DNA from: Flavobacteriaceae bacterium | GTDB taxonomy: Bacteria; Bacteroidota; Bacteroidia; Flavobacteriales; Flavobacteriaceae | DNA: 64,000 bases | Assembly: GCA_029243245.1 (NCBI GenBank) | Contig: JAQWSK010000010.1 | Coordinates: forward strand, 124,001 to 188,000 | Reading direction: 5' to 3' | Part shown: positions 52,213-61,775 of the stretch, in pieces | Layout: the number at the start of each line of letters is the position of its first letter | Numbering within the stretch: the stretch's first letter is position 1 | Position numbers and translations under genes: made by a program | Notes under the pieces: generated by a model | Databases searched by the model: none | Told to the model about the DNA's origin: nothing | Seen by the model: the letters and a program-made list of their open reading frames with translations, nothing else

Positions 52213-53282
52213 TGAACAAAACAATAAATATAAATCTTGCACAAATTAAGTTTTCTCTTGACGAAAAGGGTTATTCAATATTAAAATCCTATTTGAACAA
52301 CTTAGAACAATTGTTTGAAACAACAGAAGGAAAAGAAGAGATAATGGAAGATATTGAGGGTCGTATAGCTGAAATATTTTCTCAGTATAAGAAATATAAT
52401 GATTATGTGATTTCTCTAAAGGAAGTTGAAACAGTTATTGAGAAAATGGGAACCGTTGAGGATTTTTCAGATAATGAAGTCCCAAAAGAAAACCCTAGCT
52501 CTAATACTAGTAAACAGTTTTTTAGAGATCCAGATGATTATTGGCTTGGAGGAGTCGCTGGTGGTATTAGTAAATATTTTGGTGTTGACACTCTTTGGAT
52601 TAGGCTTACTCTTTTTATTCTTTTTATCATTGGCATACCCTTTACGATTCTTTTTTATATTCTAATTTGGGTTTTTGCACCTATGGCAAAAACAACTGCG
52701 GATAAGATAAAAATGAAAGGTGAGTCTGTTAATATTTCTAGCATTAAAAATAAAATCAAAGAAGAATATGAAACAGTTAACAATTCTGTTTCATCAAAAT
52801 CATTTAGAAAATTTTCAACGAAAATTGCAAGTATAATTATTATTGTCGTGAAATTTATAGGAAAATTTATAGCTTTATTTGTAGGCTTAATTTTAGTGTT
52901 AATCCCATTAATTTTTTTTTTATTATTGATTTTTGGAGGCTTAGTTACAGGTATTGCATCTGGAATTTTTATGCCTGAAGATTTCCTTGATTTTGGATTA
53001 AGAATTAACAACCCCCTATTTTTTATTTTTGGTTTTTTTCTAATAGCCATTCCTTTAATCTACGTTTTTAATTTAGGAATAAAACTCATAACAAAAAGAA
53101 CACAATTAATCAGTAAAACAACAAACTACATATTAATAGGAATATGGATTATATCAATAATCTTTTTTATAGTGATTGGGGCACTTGAGTTTAGTAATTT
53201 TATTAATTATGTAAAGACAATTGATTTTGAGGTTTATAATAATTCGATATCAATAAGAAAAGTAATTACTAAATTTATTTAA
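52212..53282 (+). CDS. PspC domain membrane protein
   Basis: A 356-residue inner-membrane protein: a cytoplasmic helical N-terminus (about 1-100, SLDEKGYSILKSYLNNLEQLF), a PspC domain (about 110-165, LGGVAGGISKYFGVDTLWIRL) and three or four further helices. PspC proteins act in the envelope stress response, and the pairing with a PadR gene is common in Bacteroidota. The one-base overlap with PadR implies coupled translation. The SGNH hydrolase follows nine bases later. Confidence 0.9.
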   Translation: MNKTININLAQIKFSLDEKGYSILKSYLNNLEQLFETTEGKEEIMEDIEGRIAEIFSQYKKYNDYVISLKEVETVIEKMGTVEDFSDNEVPKENPSSNTSKQFFRDPDDYWLGGVAGGISKYFGVDTLWIRLTLFILFIIGIPFTILFYILIWVFAPMAKTTADKIKMKGESVNISSIKNKIKEEYETVNNSVSSKSFRKFSTKIASIIIIVVKFIGKFIALFVGLILVLIPLIFFLLLIFGGLVTGIASGIFMPEDFLDFGLRINNPLFFIFGFFLIAIPLIYVFNLGIKLITKRTQLISKTTNYILIGIWIISIIFFIVIGALEFSNFINYVKTIDFEVYNNSISIRKVITKFI

Positions 53283-53291
53283 AAAACGTAT

Positions 53292-54047
53292 ATGAAACTA
53301 ACCCGAAGAAATTTCATCTCTAAATCTTCATTTGGATTGCCGTTATTACCTATTACTTTTTCTTGGAACTCTAATCTTAGTTTGAAAAAAGAAAAACATT
53401 CACCTTTAAAAGAGGGAGATGTCATTCTTTTTCAAGGTGACTCAATTACTGATTCAAATAGAGAAAAAACAAAAGAATTACCCAATGATTCCTTTTCGTT
53501 AGGAAGTGGGTATGCATTTATGGGAGCATCACAATTATTGTTTAGTAACCCAAATAAAAAGTTAAAAATATACAATAGAGGAATTAGTGGTAATAAAGTC
53601 TTTCAGCTTGACGAGCGTTGGGAAAAAGACTGTGTTAACTTAAAACCAGATTTTGTGAGTATTTTAATAGGGGTAAATGATTATTGGCATAAAAGAGATA
53701 AAGTATATGACGGAACAATAGATGTTTTTGAAAAAGATTATAGAGGCTTACTTAATAAAACAAAAGAACAGCTGCCTCTAGTTAAATTTATAATATGTGA
53801 ACCATTTATTCTTATGGGCTCTAAAGTTGACAAAAGCTGGATAGGTCCTTTTGCAGAATATCAAAAAATTACTAAAAAATTAGCTGATGAATTCAATTCT
53901 CTTTGGGTTCCCTTCCAAGAAACGTTTAACCATGCTGTTGAATTTGCACCTCCCTCATATTGGGCTCCAGATGGAGTTCATCCTTCAATAGCTGGTAATC
54001 AATTAATGGCAAATAAGTGGTTAAAAATAATTAATTCAAAAGAATAA
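53292..54047 (+). CDS. TAT-exported SGNH/GDSL hydrolase
   Basis: A 251-residue esterase-type hydrolase. The N-terminus MKLTRRNFISKSSFGLPLLP has the twin-arginine motif, so it is exported folded. Catalytic residues: Ser51 in FQGDSITDS (block I), GISGNKVF (Gly), GVNDYW (Asn) and Asp227/His230 in DGVHPS. It may deacylate polysaccharide or lipid. It is nine bases after the PspC gene, so possibly the fourth gene of that operon. Confidence 0.92.
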   Translation: MKLTRRNFISKSSFGLPLLPITFSWNSNLSLKKEKHSPLKEGDVILFQGDSITDSNREKTKELPNDSFSLGSGYAFMGASQLLFSNPNKKLKIYNRGISGNKVFQLDERWEKDCVNLKPDFVSILIGVNDYWHKRDKVYDGTIDVFEKDYRGLLNKTKEQLPLVKFIICEPFILMGSKVDKSWIGPFAEYQKITKKLADEFNSLWVPFQETFNHAVEFAPPSYWAPDGVHPSIAGNQLMANKWLKIINSKE

Positions 54048-54063
54048 ATCTTTCAAGGCTTAT

Positions 54064-54291
54064 CTAAATAGTTTTATTTACAAAATCTGTCCCTTCATTT
54101 AAAGCGTCTTTTATAGCTTCTTTATAAACTTTAATCCACTCTTTGGAAGCGTAGTCTTTACTTGCCTCATTATAATCTTTCATAGAATTTTCTATGGCGT
54201 TATATTCAAAAGTAATATGCTTATTGATCAATTCAATTAAGTCCTTAATAAACTCTTGTTTTCTTGTGTTATAATATTCTTTACTACTCAT
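54064..54291 (-). CDS. Small charged protein of unknown function
   Basis: A 75-residue soluble protein, almost wholly helical by composition (KEYYNTRKQEFIKDLIELINK and long Glu/Lys/Asn/Ala runs), so perhaps a coiled coil. I use the second ATG at 54291 (MSSKEYYN) because the first five residues of the longer frame look non-native. It converges with the SGNH gene. No family recognised. Confidence 0.6.
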   Translation of the reverse strand: MSSKEYYNTRKQEFIKDLIELINKHITFEYNAIENSMKDYNEASKDYASKEWIKVYKEAIKDALNEGTDFVNKTI

Positions 54292-54326
54292 AAAATAAAT
54301 ATACAAAAAGTGATTTTGAATATTAG

Positions 54327-54342
54327 TATCTTAATTAAGATA
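54327..54342. promoter_or_regulatory. 16-base perfect palindrome between divergent genes
   Basis: TATCTTAATTAAGATA is its own reverse complement. It lies 36 bases upstream of the small helical protein gene and 73 bases before the M28 peptidase gene, a good place for a shared operator. A TATATTTA near 54385-54395 is a weak -7 candidate for the M28 gene. Confidence 0.35.
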
Positions 54343-54414
54343 TAATGAATCAACTATTTAAGTGATTTTTTAAAACTAAAAAAACATATATTTAAGCTTT
54401 CTTTATTAAAAACA

Positions 54415-56493
54415 ATGAAAAAACCATCATATCTATATCTATTAATATATTGCCTTGTCTCTCATGGTTTGTTAGCCCAAACCAAATCTGCTATTAAAAA
54501 AAGTGATTCAGAAAAATATTTTTTATCAAACGTTAATGATAAACGATTTAAAGTTCATTTAAAAAAATTAACTGAACGACCACATGTAGCTGGAAGTATA
54601 GAAAACGAACAGGTGAGAGATTATATAACAATGATTATGAACAAGGCTGGTTTTGAGGTTACTCAATATCCATATGACATATATCTTTCAAATAAACCTG
54701 GCTCCTCAGAACTGTCCATTGTAAGACCCCAAAGAATCCCCTTAAATCAAAAAGAAGACATTCTTAATGAAGATCCTTTTTCCTCTGATCCCCTTTTATG
54801 GAAAGGGTGGAATGCTTATTCAGGAAATGGAGATGCTACCTCTGAGATTGTCTACGTAAATTATGGTCGAAAGGAGGATTTTGAAATGTTGAAAGAGTTA
54901 GGAGTTTCTATCAAAGGAAAAATTGTTTTAGCTCGTTATGGAGGGAATTTTAGAGGGTATAAAGCCAAGTTTGCTGAAGCTCACGGAGCATCAGGTTTAA
55001 TAATATATACAGACCCCAAGGATAGTGGTTTTACAAAAGGATTAGTTTATCCTGAAGGACCCTATTACAATTCTTCTACTATACAAAGGGGCTCTTTACT
55101 TACAGAAGATTTTACTGGAGACCCACTAACTCCTTTTGAACCTGCCCTCCCTATAGATGGAAAAGTAAAAATTAAACGCCTAAACCCTAAAGACACAAAA
55201 TTGCATAAAATACCCGTTACTCCAATTGGATATGGCGAAGCCGAAAAAATAATTGGGCAGATGAAAGGAGATCCTGTTCCTTTATCATGGCAGGGAGGGT
55301 TACCTTTTACATATAGAGTTCAAGGTGGTGATCAACTAATTGTAAACTTAAAAGTAGACCAACCAAAAAAAATTGTGCGTGTTTATAATGTTGTGGGAAA
55401 ACTCAAAGGTTCAACTTTTCCCGACGAGTGGATTATTTTAGGTTGTCATTATGATGCATGGGGGTTTGGAGCTACGGATCCAAATAGTGGTACCGCAATG
55501 CTTTTAAGCCTTAGTGAAACTTTAGGTGAAATGGTGAAAGCAGGTTTTCGGCCAAAACGCTCTATTTTAATTGGACACTGGGATGCTGAAGAACATGGGG
55601 TTATTGGGTCCGCTGAGTGGGTCGAACAAATGCAAGAAACTCTAAAATCAAATGCAATAGCTTATATGAATTTTGATGGTGGTGTTTCAGGTAAAAATTT
55701 TAGTACTTCATCAGCTCCATCTTTAAAAAAATTAGCTATTGATGCTTCAAAGAAAGTTGATCATCCATATAAAAACAAATCACTTTATGACGTTTGGAAT
55801 AAAACAAATACTTCGGAGCCTCCAATTGGAAATCTAGGTGGCGGTTCTGACCATATAGCTTTTTATATGCACGCTGGCATTCCTTCTTTAAGTGGAGGAA
55901 CTGGTGGTGCTAATTTATATCATTCTAATTATGATAGTTTTGAGTTTTATAAAAGATTTGTTGATCCAGAATTTAAAATGGGAGCAATGATTGAACAATG
56001 GTCAGGTCTTATGGCTCTTAAATTAAGTAATTCTGATGTCATCCCTTATGATTTAAATCGATATGCATCAGATTTGAAAAAACATTTCTCTGATGCTGAA
56101 GCAAAAATCAAAACTTACAATTCTGACTTTTCAGGTTTTAAATTATCCAATGCTAGCATTTCAAAACTAGATAACGTTTCAAAAATTTGGAGTAAAAGAA
56201 TCAGCATTATAAAGCAATTAAAAATTGAAAAATTGAAAAATATTAATAAGCAATTAATTGGACTTGAAAAAAGTTTTATAGATAAAAAAGGTATGTACTT
56301 CGGATCATGGTATAAATCATTATATGCTGCTACTGATCCTTTCAGCGGGTATGCTTCATGGATCCTTCCCGGAATAGAATATGAAATAGCATTGAAACGT
56401 TCAAGCAAATTAAAAGAGTGGGATCTTAGATATTCTAAAGCAATAAATAATCTGTCAATTAAAATTGTTAAACTAACTGATTCTTTGCCATAA
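54415..56493 (+). CDS. Exported M28 family peptidase (glutamate carboxypeptidase II-like)
   Basis: A 692-residue protein with a signal peptide (to about LLAQ), a protease-associated domain (about 125-270), an M28 catalytic domain (about 320-540) and a transferrin-receptor-like helical C-terminus (about 560-690). Zinc ligands: His345 and Asp355 (GCHYDAWG and GATDPNSG), Glu392/Glu393 (DAEEHG), Asp of MNFDGG and His of LYHSNYDSF. It cleaves C-terminal Glu or similar residues from peptides. It leads an operon with an amidohydrolase and a sortilin-like gene. Confidence 0.93.
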   Translation: MKKPSYLYLLIYCLVSHGLLAQTKSAIKKSDSEKYFLSNVNDKRFKVHLKKLTERPHVAGSIENEQVRDYITMIMNKAGFEVTQYPYDIYLSNKPGSSELSIVRPQRIPLNQKEDILNEDPFSSDPLLWKGWNAYSGNGDATSEIVYVNYGRKEDFEMLKELGVSIKGKIVLARYGGNFRGYKAKFAEAHGASGLIIYTDPKDSGFTKGLVYPEGPYYNSSTIQRGSLLTEDFTGDPLTPFEPALPIDGKVKIKRLNPKDTKLHKIPVTPIGYGEAEKIIGQMKGDPVPLSWQGGLPFTYRVQGGDQLIVNLKVDQPKKIVRVYNVVGKLKGSTFPDEWIILGCHYDAWGFGATDPNSGTAMLLSLSETLGEMVKAGFRPKRSILIGHWDAEEHGVIGSAEWVEQMQETLKSNAIAYMNFDGGVSGKNFSTSSAPSLKKLAIDASKKVDHPYKNKSLYDVWNKTNTSEPPIGNLGGGSDHIAFYMHAGIPSLSGGTGGANLYHSNYDSFEFYKRFVDPEFKMGAMIEQWSGLMALKLSNSDVIPYDLNRYASDLKKHFSDAEAKIKTYNSDFSGFKLSNASISKLDNVSKIWSKRISIIKQLKIEKLKNINKQLIGLEKSFIDKKGMYFGSWYKSLYAATDPFSGYASWILPGIEYEIALKRSSKLKEWDLRYSKAINNLSIKIVKLTDSLP

Positions 56494-56512
56494 GATGTTG
56501 TAAATAATCATT

Positions 56513-57952
56513 ATGAAAAAATTACTCCTCCTATTTATAACGATAGTTTCTTGTAGCGATTCCGAAGAATTTTTTGAAAATTCATACTGTATCGAAAATA
56601 TTAATTTAATTGATGCAAAAAAAGGTTTAAAAGAAAATATGACGATTGTTATTTCAAAAAATGAAATAATTAAAATTGAAAAAACATCTAATTTAAAGCT
56701 TTCTGAAAAAAATAAAATTTACGATGGAACTGATAAATTTATAATTCCAGGTTTATGGGACTCACATGTTCATTTTGCATTTGAAAGAGAATTGGCAAGC
56801 TCAATGTTTAATTTATTTATGGCATATGGAATAACAAGCGTTAGAGATACAGGGGGTGAAATAAATTTTTTAAAAAAATGGAAAAACAAGTCTATAAGCA
56901 ATCCTAATTTACTTCCAAGAGTAAAAATTGCTGGTCCGCTAATAGATGGAAAGTTTAATGTATATAATGGAAATAGTGTTTACTTTCCTCCTCTATCAGT
57001 AAGAACAGCTTCAATTGAAGAAACAGAAGCCCAGGTAAAAGAATTAATTCAAAATGGCGTTGATTTTTTAAAAGCATATGAGATGCTAACTCCAGAACAA
57101 CTTCAAGTAATTACAAAAATTGCAAAAGAAAATCAATTAAAAGTTACTGGACATATTCCTCTAAGCATGGATGTAATAACTGCATCAAACATGGGGTTAA
57201 ATAGTATAGAGCACCTAAGAAATATTGAAATGTCATCTACTTCAAATAGTGAAGAACTTCTTAATTTAAGAAGAGTTGCTTTAGAAAATAAAGAAGGTTT
57301 ATTGGGAAGTTCCCTCAGAACCAGTCTTCACAATTCTCAACGAATGAGTTCAATTAAAAATATAGACAGTACTCAGTTAAAAAAAGTTTTAAATGTATTA
57401 GCAAAAAATGATACCTGGCAGATTCCTACACTTATATTATACAGAGGCTGGGCTTATCAACTGTATCAAAATTTGGAATGGAGAAATACTTTTGAATTTT
57501 TGCCCATAGAAATAAAAAACAAATGGAATGATCAAATAGATATGATTGAATCAACAGACAATACTGAAAGAAAAGATTTTGCTGATTGGGGACAGTCAAT
57601 GACAAAATTGATGAATAAAATGAATATTAATTTTATGGCTGGAACGGACACGCCGATTGGTTTTCAAACGCCAGGGTATAGTCTTCACAATGAATTAGAA
57701 ATGCTAGTTAAAAGTGGTTTCACGGCTCTTGAAGCTATTGAAGCCGCAACCTACAATCCAGCCCTTTATTTTAAAATGGAAAACAAGCTTGGATTGATCA
57801 AAGAAGGGCATATTGCAGATTTAATTGTTTTATCTGACAACCCTCTAAATAACATTACACATACAAAAAAAATTGAAGCTGTTATTAAAAATGGCAATTT
57901 AATGAATAGAGAATATTTAGATTCTTTGAAAAACTCACAAGAAAAAAATTAG
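56513..57952 (+). CDS. Amidohydrolase family lipoprotein (imidazolonepropionase-like)
   Basis: A 479-residue amidohydrolase with lipobox TIVSC (Cys14). Metal and catalytic residues: DSHVHFAF (His85, His87), DFLKAYEML (likely carboxylated Lys), TGHIP and SIEHLRN (His), and AGTDTPI (Asp). This subtype includes Xaa-Pro and other dipeptide hydrolases (prolidase-like) as well as imidazolonepropionases. It is 19 bases after the M28 gene and 25 before the sortilin-like gene, so peptide breakdown is the likely shared theme. Confidence 0.9.
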   Translation: MKKLLLLFITIVSCSDSEEFFENSYCIENINLIDAKKGLKENMTIVISKNEIIKIEKTSNLKLSEKNKIYDGTDKFIIPGLWDSHVHFAFERELASSMFNLFMAYGITSVRDTGGEINFLKKWKNKSISNPNLLPRVKIAGPLIDGKFNVYNGNSVYFPPLSVRTASIEETEAQVKELIQNGVDFLKAYEMLTPEQLQVITKIAKENQLKVTGHIPLSMDVITASNMGLNSIEHLRNIEMSSTSNSEELLNLRRVALENKEGLLGSSLRTSLHNSQRMSSIKNIDSTQLKKVLNVLAKNDTWQIPTLILYRGWAYQLYQNLEWRNTFEFLPIEIKNKWNDQIDMIESTDNTERKDFADWGQSMTKLMNKMNINFMAGTDTPIGFQTPGYSLHNELEMLVKSGFTALEAIEAATYNPALYFKMENKLGLIKEGHIADLIVLSDNPLNNITHTKKIEAVIKNGNLMNREYLDSLKNSQEKN

Positions 57953-57977
57953 AATTATAAATTATAAGTATCCCGAA

Positions 57978-60900
57978 ATGAAAAAACTACTAATCATACC
58001 CATTTTATTTTTATTCGTTTTTACGAATGTCCATTCTCAAAAAAGAAAAACAAAAAAAGGAAAAGAAAAAATAGAAAAATTAAATTATAATAATATTAAA
58101 TGGAGAAATATTGGTCCGTTTAGAGGAGGTAGAAGTGTAACTTCTTCTGGAGTTTTAGGACATCCAAACATTTTTTATATGGGAACTACCGGGGGTGGTT
58201 TGTGGAAAACAGAAGATTTTGGATCTAATTGGACTAATATATCTGACGGTTTTTTCAAAACTGGAACTGTGGGAAGTGTTTCAGTTTCAGAAAGCGATCC
58301 TAATATAATAGTTGTAGGAATGGGAGAGCATGCAGCTAGAGGAGTAATGACCTCTATGGGGGATGGTATTTATATCTCTTTAGATGCAGGTAAAACATGG
58401 GTAAACAAGGGGTTAAAAAATTCTCGTCATATTTCTGATGTTATAATACACCCAAAAAACGCAAATATTATTTACGTTTCAGTTCAAGGTGCTCAATATG
58501 GAAAATCTAAAGATCGAGGAATCTATAAAACACTTGATGGAGGTAATACATGGAAAAATATTTTATTTATAAATGATTCAACAGGTGCATCTTCCTTAAG
58601 TATGGATATGAATAACCCTAGAGTTTTATATGCCTCAATGTGGGATCATCAAAGAAAATCTTGGCAAATGATTTCTGGAGGACCTAACTCTGGACTATAT
58701 AAGTCCAGCAATGGAGGGGAAAGCTGGATCAATATGTCTCAAGGTCTTCCCGAAAAAATTGGTAAATCAGGAATTTCAGTCTCAAGAGCTAACTCAAACA
58801 TAGTTTATGCAAATATTGAAGCTAAAGGAGAAAAAGGAGGAGTTTATAGATCTGATAATGCTGGAGAAAAATGGATTCAGGTTAATAAAGATAGAATCAC
58901 AATTGCAAGATCATGGTACTATATGGAAATTTTTGCAGATCCAATTAATGAAAATATGGTTTATGTAATGAATGCTCCAGCACTCAAATCAATAGATAAG
59001 GGTAAAACGTTTAAAACTATGATTACACCTCATGGAGACAATCATCATCTTTGGATAAACCCTAAGAACAATCAAATAATGATTAATTCAAATGACGGAG
59101 GGGCTAATGTTTCACTAAATGGAGGTAAAAGCTGGAGCACACAACAAAATCAACCTACTGCTCAGTTTTATAGGGTAATCGCCGACAATCAAGTTCCGTA
59201 CCATGTTTATGGGGGACAACAAGATAATTCTGCTATTGGTATTAAAAGCAGGACTAATGATGGAGGTATTGATTGGAAAGATTGGTATTCTGTGGCAGGT
59301 TGTGAAAGTGCTTTTTTAGCATTTGAATCAAATGATCCTCAGTTAGTTTTTGGAGGATGCTATCAAGGAATAATCGAGAGATGGGACAGGAATTCTTCAG
59401 AGTCAAAATCAATAAAAGAATATCCTGAACTATCATTAGGAAATGCTCCAAACACCTTTAAATATAGATATAACTGGAATGCACCTATAATATCTTCAAC
59501 AAATAAAGAAAATATAATCTATCATGCAGGAAATGTAGTTTTCAAAACCTCCGATTCAGGTAAAACCTGGAATGTAATTAGTCCTGACCTTACAAGAAAT
59601 GATAAATCAAAACAAGTTGCAGGTGGAGCTCCATTCACAAACGAAGCCGCGGGTGGAGAAAATTATAACACTATCACTAGTCTTTCAATTTCACCTCACA
59701 ATGATGAAGAAATATGGTCTGGAAGTGATGATGGTTTAATTTACTTAACAAAAAATGAAGGGGAAACTTGGGAAAATATCACTCCAAAAAATATTCCTGA
59801 AGGAATAATTAATAGTATTGAATTGTCTTCTCATGAACCTGGTAAAGCATATGTTGTAATGATGAGATATAAATTTATGGATTTGAAATCTTATATATAT
59901 AAAACATCTGATCACGGAAATTCATGGCAGAAAATTACTGATGGTATTCCATCTGACCCCAATTTCACTAGAGTAGTTCGCTCTGATAAAAAAATTAAAA
60001 ACTTACTATATGCCGGAACAGAGACAGGATTATATATTTCAAAAAATGATGGGGAAACTTGGGGTCAAGTTCAATTAAACCTTCCCGTAGTTCCTATTAA
60101 TGATCTATATATTCAAGACAATGATTTAATTGCAGCTACGGCCGGAAGATCTTTTTGGATATTGGATGATTTAGCAGCTTTTCAACAGCAAATTGGATTA
60201 AATAAAATTAAACTCCTAAAACCAAAACCAAGCTATAGAATTCTTGGAGGCAATTCCAGAAGACCTAATTCAACTATTGGAAAGAATCCACTTAAAGGAG
60301 TTATACTTGATTATTATATTCCACAAATCATAGATTCACTTGATCTTAAACTGGATATATTAAAAGACAATAAAATAATTAGATCTTATACAAGTAAAAA
60401 GAATAAAAACAGTAAATCATGGCCTGGTGGTCCTCCAAATCAAGCAATTCTTAAAATCAAAAAAGGCTTTAACAGGTTTAACTGGGACCTTAGAAGAGCA
60501 AATCTTCCCGCAGTTGAAAATATTTTTGTTTATGGAGATTATCAAGGGGGAATCGTTCCTCCAGGAAATTACTCTGCAAGAATTAGTTATAATAATATGG
60601 TAGATGAAACTCAGATAATAGTTTTAGCAGATCCAAGAATTAATACTCCTAAAGAAAATTATAATACTCAAGAAACAATTTTAGTTTCTATTGAAAACTC
60701 CATTAATTCAATTCATAATTCAGTAAATAAAATGAGAGAGGTTCAAGATCAATTAAATCAATACTCTAAGAGTCTAAAATCAGATAAAAAATACGAAATC
60801 TTGAATAAATTAGGTGATGAAATTTCAACAAAACTTAATTTATGGGAACGAAAATTGATCCAGCCTGATCAAAAAACATTTCAGGATGTTATAAATTTTA

Positions 60901-61121
60901 ACAACCAATTAAATGCCCAATTTATGCATCTAAAAAGTTATGTTGACGGAGCTGATCCAGAGGTAACTTCTGGTGCAATTCAAAGACATAAAGATTTAAA
61001 TCAAACCTGGAATAATTTAGAAAAAAATCTGAATGAAATTATTAATTCAGATGTGAGAAAATTTAATGAGCTATATAAAAAACTAGGTGTCCCTTCATTA
61101 ATTATTCCATCAGATAAATGA
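57978..61121 (+). CDS. Secreted sortilin/VPS10-type beta-propeller protein (paralogue 3)
   Basis: A 1047-residue exported protein with signal peptide ending near VHSQ, a propeller (about 40-750) with Asp-box repeats (LWKTEDFGSNW, YKTLDGGNTW, YKSSNGGESW, VYRSDNAGEKW) starting at IGPFRGGRS, then an Ig-like region and a charged helical C-terminus (about 900-1047). It has the same architecture as paralogue 1 at 6778-9909. It is last in the M28-amidohydrolase operon. Its final 121 bases overlap, antisense, the end of the FG-GAP gene. Function unknown. Confidence 0.88.
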   Translation: MKKLLIIPILFLFVFTNVHSQKRKTKKGKEKIEKLNYNNIKWRNIGPFRGGRSVTSSGVLGHPNIFYMGTTGGGLWKTEDFGSNWTNISDGFFKTGTVGSVSVSESDPNIIVVGMGEHAARGVMTSMGDGIYISLDAGKTWVNKGLKNSRHISDVIIHPKNANIIYVSVQGAQYGKSKDRGIYKTLDGGNTWKNILFINDSTGASSLSMDMNNPRVLYASMWDHQRKSWQMISGGPNSGLYKSSNGGESWINMSQGLPEKIGKSGISVSRANSNIVYANIEAKGEKGGVYRSDNAGEKWIQVNKDRITIARSWYYMEIFADPINENMVYVMNAPALKSIDKGKTFKTMITPHGDNHHLWINPKNNQIMINSNDGGANVSLNGGKSWSTQQNQPTAQFYRVIADNQVPYHVYGGQQDNSAIGIKSRTNDGGIDWKDWYSVAGCESAFLAFESNDPQLVFGGCYQGIIERWDRNSSESKSIKEYPELSLGNAPNTFKYRYNWNAPIISSTNKENIIYHAGNVVFKTSDSGKTWNVISPDLTRNDKSKQVAGGAPFTNEAAGGENYNTITSLSISPHNDEEIWSGSDDGLIYLTKNEGETWENITPKNIPEGIINSIELSSHEPGKAYVVMMRYKFMDLKSYIYKTSDHGNSWQKITDGIPSDPNFTRVVRSDKKIKNLLYAGTETGLYISKNDGETWGQVQLNLPVVPINDLYIQDNDLIAATAGRSFWILDDLAAFQQQIGLNKIKLLKPKPSYRILGGNSRRPNSTIGKNPLKGVILDYYIPQIIDSLDLKLDILKDNKIIRSYTSKKNKNSKSWPGGPPNQAILKIKKGFNRFNWDLRRANLPAVENIFVYGDYQGGIVPPGNYSARISYNNMVDETQIIVLADPRINTPKENYNTQETILVSIENSINSIHNSVNKMREVQDQLNQYSKSLKSDKKYEILNKLGDEISTKLNLWERKLIQPDQKTFQDVINFNNQLNAQFMHLKSYVDGADPEVTSGAIQRHKDLNQTWNNLEKNLNEIINSDVRKFNELYKKLGVPSLIIPSDK

Positions 61122-61765
61122 TTATAATTCGGTTGCCCATCTCTATTGGCAAGAATTAAGTCTATATCATTATCTTTATCTATATCTGCAGTTTCAACAT
61201 CAATTGTTGAATCATTTTTTGATCCAAAAACAATTGTTTTTTTAAAAACACCTTTCCCATCATTTATACAAATTTCATTTTCTTTTCCTCTATTAGTAAT
61301 TAAAATATCTTGATCCCCATCCAAATCAATGTCTGAAACAACAATATTTCTTGTTGAGGAATTATTATTTCCAAAAGTAGAGCCTTTTGAAAAATTTCCA
61401 TATCCATCATTTACAAATATGTTATTTGGAGCTCTTCCATTACCAACAGCTACATCTAAGTCTCCATCGTTATCAAAATCAGCTAATTCAGTCGAATAGC
61501 TAGTTCCATTATCAACCCCTAAAGGTCTAGACACAGTAAAGATTCCATCTCCATTATTAAAAAAAATACGATTTTGTCCAGGCCAATGTCTGCCATTAGC
61601 TACTATAACATCTTGATCACCATCATTATCAATATCCCCAACATCTAATGAGGCTGTTTTTTCTTTATTATTTCCCAAAATAAGCCTATCATTTGATAAA
61701 AATTTAATTGATTGACTATTTATATTAACAGAAAACATTAAAATGATTCCAAAAAGTAATTTCAT
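61001..61765 (-). CDS. FG-GAP/VCBS repeat protein, truncated C-terminus
   Basis: A 254-residue exported protein with a signal peptide (to NSQ) and four FG-GAP blades, each with a calcium loop (DIDNDGDQD, DFDNDGDLD, DIDLDGDQD, DIDKDNDID), each about 45 residues apart. After ANRDGQPN the repeat pattern stops. The last 40 or so residues are the antisense reading of the sortilin gene's 3' end and look unrelated, so the gene is probably truncated by a deletion that placed it against that gene. It is 11 bases after the DUF1080 gene. Whether it is functional is uncertain. Confidence 0.72.
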   Translation of the reverse strand: MKLLFGIILMFSVNINSQSIKFLSNDRLILGNNKEKTASLDVGDIDNDGDQDVIVANGRHWPGQNRIFFNNGDGIFTVSRPLGVDNGTSYSTELADFDNDGDLDVAVGNGRAPNNIFVNDGYGNFSKGSTFGNNNSSTRNIVVSDIDLDGDQDILITNRGKENEICINDGKGVFKKTIVFGSKNDSTIDVETADIDKDNDIDLILANRDGQPNYNHLSDGIINEGTPSFLYSSLNFLTSELIISFRFFSKLFQV

Positions 61766-61775
61766 TTAAACTTTA

